In this document: in pieces, positions 1 through 9,144 of the stretch
How positions within the stretch are numbered: position 1 is the first letter of the stretch
Layout: each line of letters opens with the position of its first letter
DNA from: Salmonella enterica subsp. houtenae serovar Houten
GTDB taxonomy: Bacteria > Pseudomonadota > Gammaproteobacteria > Enterobacterales > Enterobacteriaceae
Reading direction: 5' to 3'
NCBI GenBank assembly: GCA_900478215.1
Contig: LS483478.1
Location: 1,302,001-1,366,000, forward strand
Length of the DNA stretch: 64,000 nt
The notes under the pieces: model-generated
The model's input: the letters and a program-made list of their open reading frames with translations, nothing else
Told to the model about the DNA's origin: nothing
Databases searched by the model: none
Program-made: the position numbers and the translations under genes

Positions 1-1
1 A

Positions 2-859
2 GTGGCCTTTGGCGGCGGTTCGGTGCTGGACGCGGCGAAAGCGGTCGCCCTGCTGGTGACTAACCCTGACCAGACGCTGAGTACAATGACCGAGCGCAGT
101 ACATTACGCCCGCGTCTGCCGCTGATTGCGGTGCCGACCACCGCCGGAACCGGTTCAGAAACCACCAACGTGACGGTGATTATCGATGCGCTCAGCGGGC
201 GCAAGCAGGTGCTGGCGCACGCGTCATTGATGCCGGATGTGGCGATTCTTGATGCTGCCGTGACCGAAGGCGTTCCGCCAAACGTCACGGCGATGACCGG
301 TATTGATGCGTTGACTCATGCGATTGAGGCCTACAGCGCGCTCAACGCCACGCCGTTTACCGACAGCCTGGCGATTGGCGCGATAGCGATGATTGGCAAA
401 TCGCTGCCGAAAGCCGTGGGTTACGGCCACGATCTGGCGGCGCGTGAAAATATGTTACTGGCCTCCTGTATGGCGGGAATGGCCTTTTCCAGCGCCGGTC
501 TGGGACTGTGTCATGCGATGGCGCACCAGCCGGGGGCGGCGCTGCATATTCCGCACGGCCTGGCCAACGCCATGCTGCTGCCAACGGTCATGGGCTTTAA
601 CCGGATGGTATGCCGCGAACGCTTCAGTCAAATCGGTCGGGCGTTAACCAATAAGAAATCGGACGATCGCGATGCGATTGCGGCAGTGAGCGAGCTAATT
701 GCCGAAGTGGGGCAGAGCAAACGGTTAGCTGACGTTGGCGCCAAACTCGAACACTACAGCGCCTGGGCGCAAGCCGCGCTGGAAGATATTTGTCTGCGCA
801 GCAACCCGCGAGCCGCCACCCAGGACCAGATTATCGAACTGTATACAGCGGCGCAATAA
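2..859 (+). CDS. eutG: EutG, iron-type alcohol dehydrogenase of ethanolamine use (5' truncated by window edge)
   Basis: Only the last 285 or so residues are in the window; the frame is open at the left edge, so the true start lies outside. The product belongs to the iron-dependent (group III) alcohol dehydrogenases and reduces acetaldehyde made from ethanolamine to ethanol, recycling NADH inside the Eut microcompartment. Visible signatures are the nucleotide-binding GGGSVLDAAKAV near the left end, TAGTGSE, and metal-ligand histidines in DALTHAIEAYS and HIPHGLANAMLLP. Its position directly before eutH matches the Salmonella eut order. The identification is firm; completeness cannot be judged. 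Confidence 0.95.
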   Translation: MAFGGGSVLDAAKAVALLVTNPDQTLSTMTERSTLRPRLPLIAVPTTAGTGSETTNVTVIIDALSGRKQVLAHASLMPDVAILDAAVTEGVPPNVTAMTGIDALTHAIEAYSALNATPFTDSLAIGAIAMIGKSLPKAVGYGHDLAARENMLLASCMAGMAFSSAGLGLCHAMAHQPGAALHIPHGLANAMLLPTVMGFNRMVCRERFSQIGRALTNKKSDDRDAIAAVSELIAEVGQSKRLADVGAKLEHYSAWAQAALEDICLRSNPRAATQDQIIELYTAAQ

Positions 860-905
860 ACGCCGGATGGTGACGTTGACGCGTCTTATCCGGCCTACAA
901 ATCAT
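860..905. repeat. REP-like palindromic element between eutG and eutH
   Basis: The gap holds an imperfect inverted repeat, with GCCGGATG in the left arm and TTATCCGGCCTAC in the right arm, typical of enterobacterial REP/PU units. It begins right after the eutG stop and lies in a co-directional operon, so it could stabilise upstream mRNA or reduce expression of the distal genes. That role is inferred. Confidence 0.7.
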
Positions 906-926
906 AAATGGCAGGGAGTAAGGGCT

Positions 927-2153
927 ATGGGAATTAACGAAATCATCATGTACATCATGATGTTCTTTATGCTGATTGCCGCCGTGGACAGAGTCCTGTC
1001 GCAGTTCGGCGGGTCGGCGCGCTTCCTCGGTAAATTCGGCAAGAGTATCGAGGGGTCTGGCGGCCAGTTTGAAGAGGGCTTTATGGCGATGGGTGCGCTG
1101 GGACTGGCGATGGTCGGTATGACCGCGCTGGCGCCGGTGCTGGCGCATGTCCTGGGGCCGGTTATTATCCCGGTATACGAAATGCTGGGCGCGAACCCAT
1201 CCATGTTCGCCGGTACGCTGCTGGCTTGTGATATGGGCGGATTCTTCCTCGCCAAAGAGCTGGCCGGCGGTGATGTCGCGGCGTGGCTATACTCAGGGTT
1301 AATACTTGGGTCGATGATGGGGCCGACCATTGTGTTCTCCATTCCGGTGGCGCTCGGCATTATAGAACCGTCTGACCGTCGCTACCTGGCGCTTGGCGTA
1401 CTGGCGGGTATCGTCACCATTCCCATTGGTTGCATCGCAGGGGGGTTGATCGCCATGTACTCAGGTGTGCAGATCAACGGTCAGCCAGTGGAGTTTACCT
1501 TCGCGCTGATCCTGATGAACATGATCCCGGTATTGATCGTCGCGGTGCTGGTAGCGCTGGGGCTGAAGTTCATCCCGGAAAAAATGATCAACGGTTTCCA
1601 GATTTTCGCCAAATTTCTGGTGGCGCTGATCACCATCGGTCTGGCGGCTGCGGTGATTAAATTCCTGTTGGGTTGGGAGTTGATTCCGGGACTCGATCCG
1701 ATCTTTATGGCGCCAGGCGACAAACCCGGCGAAGTGATGCGCGCCATTGAAGTGATCGGCTCTATCTCCTGCGTACTGCTCGGCGCGTATCCGATGGTGC
1801 TGTTACTGACCCGCTGGTTTGAAAAACCGTTGATGAATGTCGGTAAACTGCTGAACGTAAATAATATTGCGGCGGCAGGCATGGTGGCGACCCTGGCGAA
1901 CAATATCCCCATGTTCGGCATGATGAAGCAGATGGATACCCGTGGCAAAGTGATTAACTGCGCATTTGCCGTCTCTGCGGCGTTCGCGCTGGGCGATCAT
2001 TTAGGCTTCGCCGCCGCGAATATGAACGCCATGATCTTCCCGATGATTGTCGGCAAGCTGATCGGCGGTGTGACGGCGATTGGCGTGGCGATGATGCTGG
2101 TGCCGAAAGATGACGCCGCACAGGTGAAAACCGAAGCGGAGGCGCAATTGTGA
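927..2153 (+). CDS. eutH: EutH, ethanolamine permease
   Basis: This is a 408-residue polytopic inner-membrane protein that helps ethanolamine enter the cell when the amine is scarce, as at acidic pH (family knowledge). The translation is almost entirely hydrophobic, with about ten membrane segments and glycine-rich stretches such as CDMGGFFLAKELAGGD. The start is the ATG at 927, preceded by a GGGAGTAAGGG ribosome site; an upstream in-frame extension to 735 lies inside eutG and the REP and is not credible. The stop overlaps the GTG start of eutA by four bases, so the two are translationally coupled. Confidence 0.95.
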   Translation: MGINEIIMYIMMFFMLIAAVDRVLSQFGGSARFLGKFGKSIEGSGGQFEEGFMAMGALGLAMVGMTALAPVLAHVLGPVIIPVYEMLGANPSMFAGTLLACDMGGFFLAKELAGGDVAAWLYSGLILGSMMGPTIVFSIPVALGIIEPSDRRYLALGVLAGIVTIPIGCIAGGLIAMYSGVQINGQPVEFTFALILMNMIPVLIVAVLVALGLKFIPEKMINGFQIFAKFLVALITIGLAAAVIKFLLGWELIPGLDPIFMAPGDKPGEVMRAIEVIGSISCVLLGAYPMVLLLTRWFEKPLMNVGKLLNVNNIAAAGMVATLANNIPMFGMMKQMDTRGKVINCAFAVSAAFALGDHLGFAAANMNAMIFPMIVGKLIGGVTAIGVAMMLVPKDDAAQVKTEAEAQL

Positions 2154-3553
2154 AGACTCGCCAGCTACTGAGCGTCGGTATCGATATCGGCACCACCACC
2201 ACGCAGGTGATCTTCTCGCGCCTGGAGTTGGTTAACCGTGCGGCGGTGTCGCAGGTGCCGCGCTACGAATTCATCAAACGCGACATTAGCTGGCAAAGCC
2301 CGGTCTTCTTTACGCCCGTGGATAAGCAGGGCGGTCTGAAAGAGGCAGAACTTAAAACGCTGATTCTGGCCCAATATCAGGCCGCAGGCATCGCGCCTGA
2401 ATCGGTGGATTCCGGGGCCATCATTATCACCGGCGAAAGCGCCAAAACTCGCAACGCCCGTCCGGCAGTCATGGCGCTCTCGCAGTCGTTGGGCGACTTT
2501 GTGGTCGCCAGCGCCGGGCCGCATCTGGAATCGGTCATTGCCGGTCACGGCGCCGGGGCGCAAAGCTTGTCTGAGCAGCGGATGTGTCGGGTGCTGAATA
2601 TTGATATCGGCGGCGGCACGTCTAACTACGCGCTGTTTGACGCGGGAAAAGTCAGCGGCACCGCCTGCCTTAACGTCGGTGGTCGCCTGCTGGAAACCGA
2701 CGCTCAGGGGCGCGTGGTTTATGCCCATCAGCCGGGCCAGATGATTATCAATGAGGTGTTGGGTTCGGGTACTGATGCTCGCGCCTTAACTGCCGCACAA
2801 TTGGGGCAGGTGACGCGGCGGATGGCGGATCTCATCGTCGAGGTTATCGCCGGTGCGCTCTCGCCGCTGGCGCAATCGCTGATGCAAACCGGGTTGCTGC
2901 CTGCCGATATTACGCCGGAGGTGATCACCCTTTCCGGCGGAGTGGGCGAGTGCTATCGCCATCAGCCTGCCGACCCGTTCTGCTTTTCTGATATCGGACC
3001 GCTGCTGGCGACCGCGCTGCATGAGCACCCGCGTCTGCGCGAGATGAACGTGCAGTTTCCGGCGCAAACCGTGCGTGCCACGGTGATTGGCGCAGGGGCC
3101 CATACGCTGTCGCTTTCCGGTAGCACCATCTGGCTGGAAGACGTTCAACTGCCGCTGCGCAACCTGCCAGTGGCGATCCCGCAGGATGACGCCGATCTGG
3201 TGAACGCCTGGCGGCAGGCGCTTCTCCAGCTCGATCTCGACCCGCAAACCGACGCTTACGTGCTGGCGCTTCCCGCCACGCTCCCGGTGCGCTACGCCGC
3301 ATTACTCACGGTCATCGACGCGCTGACGGCTTTTGTCGCGCGTTATCCCAATCCACATCCCCTGCTGGTGGTGGCCGAGCAGGATTTTGGTAAAGCACTG
3401 GGCATGTTATTGCGCCCACAGTTACCGCAACTTCCGCTGGCGGTCATCGATGAGGTGGTCGTGCGGGCGGGAGACTATATCGACATTGGTACGCCTCTTT
3501 TTGGCGGATCGGTTGTGCCGGTGACGGTGAAATCACTCGCATTTCCTTCCTGA
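2150..3553 (+). CDS. eutA: EutA, reactivating factor for ethanolamine ammonia-lyase
   Basis: EutA is an ATP-dependent chaperone that swaps damaged cobalamin out of ethanolamine ammonia-lyase (EutBC), restoring the enzyme. It has 467 residues with an actin/Hsp70-like ATPase fold: a phosphate-1 loop at residues 9-18 (VGIDIGTTTT) and a second glycine loop near residue 150 (NIDIGGGTSNYALFD). The start is a GTG whose last two bases and next base form part of the eutH stop, arguing for coupling. The eutB start follows 11 bases after its stop. Length and sequence match the Salmonella family. Confidence 0.95.
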   Translation: MKTRQLLSVGIDIGTTTTQVIFSRLELVNRAAVSQVPRYEFIKRDISWQSPVFFTPVDKQGGLKEAELKTLILAQYQAAGIAPESVDSGAIIITGESAKTRNARPAVMALSQSLGDFVVASAGPHLESVIAGHGAGAQSLSEQRMCRVLNIDIGGGTSNYALFDAGKVSGTACLNVGGRLLETDAQGRVVYAHQPGQMIINEVLGSGTDARALTAAQLGQVTRRMADLIVEVIAGALSPLAQSLMQTGLLPADITPEVITLSGGVGECYRHQPADPFCFSDIGPLLATALHEHPRLREMNVQFPAQTVRATVIGAGAHTLSLSGSTIWLEDVQLPLRNLPVAIPQDDADLVNAWRQALLQLDLDPQTDAYVLALPATLPVRYAALLTVIDALTAFVARYPNPHPLLVVAEQDFGKALGMLLRPQLPQLPLAVIDEVVVRAGDYIDIGTPLFGGSVVPVTVKSLAFPS

Positions 3554-3564
3554 GGGAACGACTT

Positions 3565-4926
3565 ATGAAACTAAAGACCACATTGTTCGGCAATGTTTAT
3601 CAGTTTAAGGATGTAAAAGAGGTACTGGCTAAAGCCAACGAACTGCGTTCGGGGGATGTGCTGGCCGGGGTTGCCGCGGCAAGTTCGCAGGAGCGCGTAG
3701 CGGCAAAACAGGTACTGTCGGAAATGACGGTGGCGGATATCCGCAACAATCCGGTGATTGCCTATGAAGAAGACTGCGTGACGCGTCTGATTCAGGACGA
3801 CGTCAATGAAACGGCCTATAACCGGATTAAAAACTGGAGCATCAGCGAACTGCGTGAATACGTGCTGAGCGATGAAACCTCCGTGGACGACATCGCGTTT
3901 ACCCGCAAAGGCCTGACCTCCGAAGCGGTGGCGGCAGTGGCGAAAATCTGCTCCAACGCGGATCTTATCTACGGCGGCAAGAAAATGCCGGTGATCAAAA
4001 AAGCCAATACCACCATCGGTATTCCGGGCACCTTTAGCTGCCGTTTGCAGCCGAACGATACCCGTGACGATGTACAGAGTATCGCCGCGCAAATCTACGA
4101 AGGGCTCTCTTTCGGCGCAGGCGATGCGGTGATCGGCGTTAACCCGGTGACCGATGACGTGGAAAACCTCACCCGCGTGCTCGACACCGTTTACGGCGTT
4201 ATCGACAAGTTCACTATTCCGACGCAGGGCTGCGTACTGGCGCACGTCACCACCCAGATTGAAGCGATACGCCGCGGCGCGCCGGGCGGGCTGATTTTCC
4301 AGAGTATCTGCGGCAGCGAGAAAGGCTTAAAAGAGTTTGGCGTCGAGCTGGCGATGCTGGATGAAGCGCGGGCGGTTGGCGCGGAGTTCAACCGTATCGC
4401 TGGCGAGAATTGCCTGTACTTTGAAACCGGACAGGGTTCAGCGCTGTCGGCTGGTGCGAACTTTGGTGCCGACCAGGTGACGATGGAAGCGCGTAACTAT
4501 GGCCTGGCGCGGCACTATGATCCGTTCCTGGTTAACACTGTGGTGGGCTTTATCGGGCCGGAGTATCTCTACAACGATCGGCAGATTATCCGCGCCGGTC
4601 TCGAAGATCACTTTATGGGCAAGCTGAGCGGCATCTCCATGGGCTGCGACTGCTGCTACACCAACCATGCCGACGCCGACCAGAATCTCAACGAAAACCT
4701 GATGATTCTGCTCGCCACCGCTGGCTGTAACTACATCATGGGGATGCCGCTCGGCGACGACATTATGCTCAACTACCAGACCACCGCTTTCCACGATACC
4801 GCCACCGTCCGTCAGTTGCTGAATTTACGGCCGTCGCCGGAGTTTGAACGTTGGCTGGAAACGATGGGCATTATGGCAAATGGTCGTCTGACCAAACGGG
4901 CGGGCGATCCGTCACTGTTCTTCTGA
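3565..4926 (+). CDS. eutB: EutB, ethanolamine ammonia-lyase heavy chain
   Basis: EutB is the large catalytic subunit of the adenosylcobalamin-dependent lyase that converts ethanolamine to acetaldehyde and ammonia in the lumen of the Eut microcompartment. The 453-residue product is full length and forms the TIM barrel that binds substrate; conserved stretches include IGIPGTFSCRLQPNDTRDD and GMPLGDDIMLNYQTTAFHD. The start has a good ribosome site (GAGGGAACGACTT before ATG). eutC follows after 18 bases, as expected for obligate partner subunits. Confidence 0.97.
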   Translation: MKLKTTLFGNVYQFKDVKEVLAKANELRSGDVLAGVAAASSQERVAAKQVLSEMTVADIRNNPVIAYEEDCVTRLIQDDVNETAYNRIKNWSISELREYVLSDETSVDDIAFTRKGLTSEAVAAVAKICSNADLIYGGKKMPVIKKANTTIGIPGTFSCRLQPNDTRDDVQSIAAQIYEGLSFGAGDAVIGVNPVTDDVENLTRVLDTVYGVIDKFTIPTQGCVLAHVTTQIEAIRRGAPGGLIFQSICGSEKGLKEFGVELAMLDEARAVGAEFNRIAGENCLYFETGQGSALSAGANFGADQVTMEARNYGLARHYDPFLVNTVVGFIGPEYLYNDRQIIRAGLEDHFMGKLSGISMGCDCCYTNHADADQNLNENLMILLATAGCNYIMGMPLGDDIMLNYQTTAFHDTATVRQLLNLRPSPEFERWLETMGIMANGRLTKRAGDPSLFF

Positions 4927-4944
4927 TGACGCGGGGATAACACC

Positions 4945-5841
4945 ATGGATCAAAAACAGATTGAAGAAATTGTACGTAGCGTGATGGCGTCAATGGGACA
5001 GGACGTACCGCAACCCGTCGCGCCGTCAACGCAGGAAGGCGCAAAGCCGCAGTGCGCCACGCCGACGGCGACCGAAAGCTGCGCGCTGGATTTAGGTTCC
5101 GCGGAGGCAAAAGCCTGGATTGGCGTCGAGAACCCGCATCGTGCGGACGTGCTGACCGAACTGCGTCGCAGTACTGCGGCACGCGTCTGTACCGGTCGTG
5201 CCGGGCCGCGTCCACGCACCCAGGCGCTGTTGCGCTTCCTGGCGGATCACTCCCGTTCGAAAGACACGGTGCTCAAAGAGGTACCGGAAGAATGGGTGAA
5301 AGCGCAGGGGCTGCTGGAAGTGCGCTCGGAAATCAGCGACAAAAACCTGTATCTGACGCGCCCGGATAGGGGGCGTCGCCTGAGTCCGGAAGCCATTGAC
5401 GCGCTGAAGTCGCAGTGTGTGATGAACCCGGATGTGCAGGTGGTGGTCTCCGATGGCCTCTCTACGGATGCGATTACCGCCAACTATGAAGAGATCCTGC
5501 CGCCGCTGCTTGCCGGTCTGAAGCAGGCTGGGCTGAACGTCGGCACGCCGTTCTTTGTGCGCTATGGCCGCGTGAAGATTGAAGATCAGATTGGCGAGCT
5601 TCTTGGCGCGAAGGTGGTGATTTTGCTGGTGGGCGAACGTCCGGGCTTAGGCCAGTCGGAAAGCCTCTCCTGCTACGCCGTGTACTCGCCGCGCGTGGCG
5701 ACCACCGTCGAGGCTGACAGAACCTGTATTTCAAACATTCATCAGGGGGGGACGCCGCCAGTAGAAGCCGCCGCCGTGATTGTGGATTTGGCCAAACGGA
5801 TGCTGGCGCAGAAAGCGTCCGGCATCAACATGACCCGTTAA
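4945..5841 (+). CDS. eutC: EutC, ethanolamine ammonia-lyase light chain
   Basis: EutC is the small subunit of ethanolamine ammonia-lyase and contributes the cobalamin-binding Rossmann domain. The product is 298 residues. Residues 1-20 (MDQKQIEEIVRSVMASMGQD) form the amphipathic helix known in this family to target the enzyme into the microcompartment; a proline- and threonine-rich linker follows before the catalytic domain. The C-terminal part has GRVKIEDQIGELLGAKVV and a GERPGLGQSESLS motif typical of the family. It sits between eutB and the shell gene eutL. Confidence 0.97.
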   Translation: MDQKQIEEIVRSVMASMGQDVPQPVAPSTQEGAKPQCATPTATESCALDLGSAEAKAWIGVENPHRADVLTELRRSTAARVCTGRAGPRPRTQALLRFLADHSRSKDTVLKEVPEEWVKAQGLLEVRSEISDKNLYLTRPDRGRRLSPEAIDALKSQCVMNPDVQVVVSDGLSTDAITANYEEILPPLLAGLKQAGLNVGTPFFVRYGRVKIEDQIGELLGAKVVILLVGERPGLGQSESLSCYAVYSPRVATTVEADRTCISNIHQGGTPPVEAAAVIVDLAKRMLAQKASGINMTR

Positions 5842-5850
5842 GGAGACATC

Positions 5851-6510
5851 ATGCCAGCATTAGATTTGATTCGACCTTCCGTAACTGCCATGCGCGTGAT
5901 TGCCTCCGTGAATGATGGCTTTGCGCGGGAACTTAAATTACCGTCGCATATCCGTAGCCTCGGACTCATCACGGCAGACTCTGATGATGTGGCCTATATT
6001 GCCGCAGATGAAGCGACCAAACAGGCGATGGTTGAAGTGGTATATGGCCGTTCGTTGTACGCCGGGGCGGCTCACGGGCCATCACCTACCGCCGGTGAGG
6101 TGTTGATTATGCTGGGCGGACCGAACCCGGCGGAAGTGCGTGCGGGTCTGGATGCGATGGTCGCCAGCATTGAAAACGGCGCGGCGTTCCAGTGGGCGAA
6201 CGATGCGGAAAATACGGCGTTCCTGGCGCATGTGGTTTCGCGTACCGGCTCGTATCTCTCGTCTACCGCAGGTATCGCGCTGGGCGATCCAATGGCCTAT
6301 CTGGTGGCGCCGCCGCTGGAAGCGACATTCGGCATTGATGCGGCGATGAAATCCGCTGACGTTCAACTGGTGACTTACGTGCCGCCGCCGTCGGAAACCA
6401 ACTATTCGGCTGCGTTCTTAACGGGAAGCCAGGCCGCGTGTAAAGCCGCCTGCAACGCCTTTACCGACGCCGTGCTGGATATCGCTCGTAACCCTGTACA
6501 GCGTGCGTAA
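5851..6510 (+). CDS. eutL: EutL, trimeric shell protein of the Eut microcompartment
   Basis: EutL is a tandem-BMC shell protein of 219 residues that assembles as pseudo-hexameric trimers tiling microcompartment facets; the family has a gated central pore thought to pass larger metabolites. Two BMC-fold halves can be seen, roughly residues 1-110 and 111-219, with glycine- and alanine-rich loops (YAGAAHGPSPTAGEVLIMLGG). It begins after a GGAGACATC leader, 9 bases from eutC, and is followed by another shell gene, eutK. Confidence 0.96.
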   Translation: MPALDLIRPSVTAMRVIASVNDGFARELKLPSHIRSLGLITADSDDVAYIAADEATKQAMVEVVYGRSLYAGAAHGPSPTAGEVLIMLGGPNPAEVRAGLDAMVASIENGAAFQWANDAENTAFLAHVVSRTGSYLSSTAGIALGDPMAYLVAPPLEATFGIDAAMKSADVQLVTYVPPPSETNYSAAFLTGSQAACKAACNAFTDAVLDIARNPVQRA

Positions 6511-6522
6511 CGGAGGTTGCCA

Positions 6523-7017
6523 ATGATCAATGCCCTGGGATTACTGGAAGTGGACGGGATGGTCGCCGCTGTCGATGCGGCGGATGCCATGCTGAAAGCG
6601 GCCAACGTGCGTTTGCTCAGTCATCAGGTGCTCGACCCTGGCAGGCTAACGCTGGTGGTGGAGGGCGATCTGGCGGCGTGTCGTGCGGCGCTGGATGCCG
6701 GAAGCGCCGCCGCACAGCGCACAGGCCGTGTGATTAGCCGCAAAGAAATTGGTCGCCCGGAAGAGGACACCCAGTGGCTGATTGGTGGGTTTGCGCGTGT
6801 GACAACGCCGACTGAGAAAGCGCCCGAGGTACCCGCGACGCCTGAGTTCGCCGAAGCGTTACTGGCGCTGTTGGCATCAGTACGTCAGGGAATGACGGCG
6901 GGAGAGGTTGCCGCGCATTTTGGCTGGCCGCTGGAGCAGGCCAGAAACGTGCTGGAACAACTCTTTTCTGACGGAGCGTTGCGTAAACGCAGTAGTCGCT
7001 ATCGCATCAAAAATTAA
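6523..7017 (+). CDS. eutK: EutK, BMC shell protein with C-terminal helix-turn-helix-like domain
   Basis: EutK is a minor shell protein. Residues 1-90 are a single BMC domain (INALGLLEVDGMVAAVDAAD); a short linker rich in proline and glutamate leads to a basic C-terminal winged-helix-like domain at about 105-164 (MTAGEVAAHFGWPLEQARNV, ending in RKRSSRYRIKN), which in this family has been proposed to bind nucleic acid. The ATG at 6523 is preceded by GGAGG at 6512-6516; the in-frame TTG at 6517 overlaps that site and is unlikely. It is 12 bases from eutL. Confidence 0.95.
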   Translation: MINALGLLEVDGMVAAVDAADAMLKAANVRLLSHQVLDPGRLTLVVEGDLAACRAALDAGSAAAQRTGRVISRKEIGRPEEDTQWLIGGFARVTTPTEKAPEVPATPEFAEALLALLASVRQGMTAGEVAAHFGWPLEQARNVLEQLFSDGALRKRSSRYRIKN

Positions 7018-7064
7018 TCTGTCGGAGGGCCGGGCGTCCTGGCGGGCGTCCGGCATAGAAGATC

Positions 7065-8117
7065 ATGAAAAAGACCCGTACAGCGAATTTGCACCATCTT
7101 TATCATGAAGCGTTACCCGAAGACGTTAAACTTACGCCCAGAATCGAGGTGGACAATGTTCATCAGCGACGGACGACGGATGTCTATGAACATGCCCTGA
7201 CCATTACCGCCTGGCAGCAGATCTACGATCAGCTACATCCGGGAAAATTTCATGGTGAGTTCACGGAAATCCTGCTCGACGATATTCAGGTGTTCCGTGA
7301 ATACACCGGCCTGGCGCTGCGTCAGTCATGTCTGGTTTGGCCAAACTCTTTCTGGTTTGGTATTCCGGCGACGCGCGGCGAACAGGGATTTATCGGCGCG
7401 CAGGGGCTCGGCAGCGCTGAGATTGCCACCCGACCGGGAGGCACCGAATTTGAACTGAGTACGCCGGATGATTACACCATTCTGGGCGTCGTTATCGCGG
7501 AAGATGTTATTTCCCGTCAGGCCACGTTTTTGCATAATCCGGAAAGGGTGCTGCATATGTTGCGTAATCAGTTAGCGCTGGAGGTAAAAGAGCAGCATAA
7601 AGCGGCGCTGTGGGGCTTTGTGCAGCAGGCGCTGGCCACCTTTAGCGAGAGTCCTGAAACCCTGCATCAACCTGCGGTGCGAAAGGTCTTGAGTGATAAT
7701 TTGTTGCTGGCGATGGGCACGATGCTGGAAGAAGCGAAGCCGATTCATAGCGCCGAAAGTATCAGCCATCAGGGATATCGTAGGCTATTGTCGCGGGCGC
7801 GGGAATATGTGCTGGAAAATATGTCGGAGCCGCTGACGGTGCTCGATTTATGTAATCAACTGCACGTGAGTCGTCGCACGCTGCAAAATGCGTTTCACGC
7901 GATTTTGGGCATTGGTCCCAATGCGTGGCTGAAACGTATTCGCTTAAACGCGGTACGCCGGGAACTGATAAGTCCCTGGTCGCAAAGCACGACGGTGAAA
8001 GATGCCGCTATGCAGTGGGGATTCTGGCATTTGGGGCAATTTGCCACCGATTATCAGCAATTATTTGCCGAAAAACCGTCGTTGACGCTGCACCAGCGGA
8101 TGCGGCAATGGGCATGA
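7065..8117 (+). CDS. eutR: EutR, AraC-family activator of the eut operon
   Basis: EutR activates the eut promoter when ethanolamine and adenosylcobalamin are both present and is encoded as the last eut gene, giving positive feedback. It has 350 residues: an N-terminal ligand-sensing region to about 230, and a C-terminal AraC/XylS DNA-binding domain with two helix-turn-helices (LDLCNQLHVSRRTLQNAFHA then TTVKDAAMQWGFWHLGQFA). The 47-base gap after eutK is GC-rich and could hold the weak constitutive eutR promoter known in Salmonella, but I see no clear -10/-35. In Salmonella the protein also affects virulence gene expression (established knowledge). Confidence 0.95.
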   Translation: MKKTRTANLHHLYHEALPEDVKLTPRIEVDNVHQRRTTDVYEHALTITAWQQIYDQLHPGKFHGEFTEILLDDIQVFREYTGLALRQSCLVWPNSFWFGIPATRGEQGFIGAQGLGSAEIATRPGGTEFELSTPDDYTILGVVIAEDVISRQATFLHNPERVLHMLRNQLALEVKEQHKAALWGFVQQALATFSESPETLHQPAVRKVLSDNLLLAMGTMLEEAKPIHSAESISHQGYRRLLSRAREYVLENMSEPLTVLDLCNQLHVSRRTLQNAFHAILGIGPNAWLKRIRLNAVRRELISPWSQSTTVKDAAMQWGFWHLGQFATDYQQLFAEKPSLTLHQRMRQWA

Positions 8118-8133
8118 TATATAGCTGGTGTCG

Positions 8134-8221
8134 GTAGGTCTGATAAGGCGCAAGCCGCCATCAGGCAATGAGATGATACCCATGCCGGATGACGACGTGT
8201 TGCGTCTTATCCGGCCTACGA
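8134..8221. repeat. Double REP/BIME between convergent eutR and hemF
   Basis: Two palindromic units stand in tandem: one with TGATAAGGCGCAAGCCGCCATCA and one with GCCGGATG...GTTGCGTCTTATCCGGCCTACG. This is the classical location and form of a bacterial interspersed mosaic element between converging genes. The hemF stop codon (minus strand, 8216-8218) lies within the second unit. Confidence 0.8.
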
Positions 8222-9142
8222 AACGGAACTATTATCAGGTAACGACACCCAGTCGCGTACCTGAATAAACTCGCACAATGCCGCTTCCGGACTGCCTTCC
8301 TCGGGCTGATAGTCGTATTCCCAGCGCACTAACGGCGGCATCGACATCAGAATGGATTCGGTGCGCCCGCCGGTTTGCAGACCAAACAGGGTGCCTCTGT
8401 CCCATACCAGATTGAACTCCACGTAGCGACCGCGGCGATAAAGCTGAAAATTACGCTCCCGCTCTCCCCAGACCATCGCTTTGCGTCGTTCGACAATCGG
8501 TAAATACGCCCCGGTGTAGCCATGACCTACCGCCTGCATAAAAGCAAAACAGTGGTCGAAATCCGGCGTATTCAGATCGTCAAAAAACAGTCCGCCAACG
8601 CCGCGCTGTTCGTTGCGATGTTTGAGGTAGAAATAGTCGTCGCACCACTTTTTATAACGTGGGTACACATCGTCGCCAAATGGCTGGCACAGGTCGCGAG
8701 CGGTACGATGCCAGTGAACGGCATCCTCTTCAAAGCCGTAGTAGGGCGTTAAATCGAACCCGCCGCCAAACCACCACACCGGATCGGCGCCCGGTTTTTC
8801 GGCAATAAAAAAGCGCACGTTAGCGTGGCTGGTGGGAATATACGGATTGTGCGGATGCACCACTAGCGACACGCCCATCGCTTCAAAGCTACGCCCAGCC
8901 AGCTCCGGCCGATGCGCGGTGGCGGATGCGGGCATCGCATCGCCGTGAACGTGAGAGAAGTTAACGCCCGCCTGTTCGAAAATCCCGCCGTTGCGTAATA
9001 CCCGGCTGCGCCCGCCGCCGCCCGCTTCGCGTCGCCAGCTATCTTCGACAAAGTTTACGCCATCCACAGCGGATAACGTTTGGCAAATATCATCCTGCAG
9101 GCGTAGCAGAAACTGTTTTACGTGATGTGCATCGGGTTTCAT
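8216..9142 (-). CDS. hemF: HemF, oxygen-dependent coproporphyrinogen III oxidase
   Basis: HemF oxidatively decarboxylates coproporphyrinogen III to protoporphyrinogen IX in aerobic haem synthesis. Conserved family blocks are present: EDSWRREAGGGGRSRVL, NFSHVHGDAMPASAT, FGGGFDLTPYYGFEEDA and HWHRTARDLC. The translation is 308 residues, about nine longer than the family form I know, which ends at RDWV; the extra SLPDNSSVS is encoded by sequence running into the REP element. The start is two bases after the amiA stop, so amiA-hemF form one minus-strand operon. Confidence 0.95.
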   Translation of the reverse strand: MKPDAHHVKQFLLRLQDDICQTLSAVDGVNFVEDSWRREAGGGGRSRVLRNGGIFEQAGVNFSHVHGDAMPASATAHRPELAGRSFEAMGVSLVVHPHNPYIPTSHANVRFFIAEKPGADPVWWFGGGFDLTPYYGFEEDAVHWHRTARDLCQPFGDDVYPRYKKWCDDYFYLKHRNEQRGVGGLFFDDLNTPDFDHCFAFMQAVGHGYTGAYLPIVERRKAMVWGERERNFQLYRRGRYVEFNLVWDRGTLFGLQTGGRTESILMSMPPLVRWEYDYQPEEGSPEAALCEFIQVRDWVSLPDNSSVS

Positions 9143-9144
9143 GA

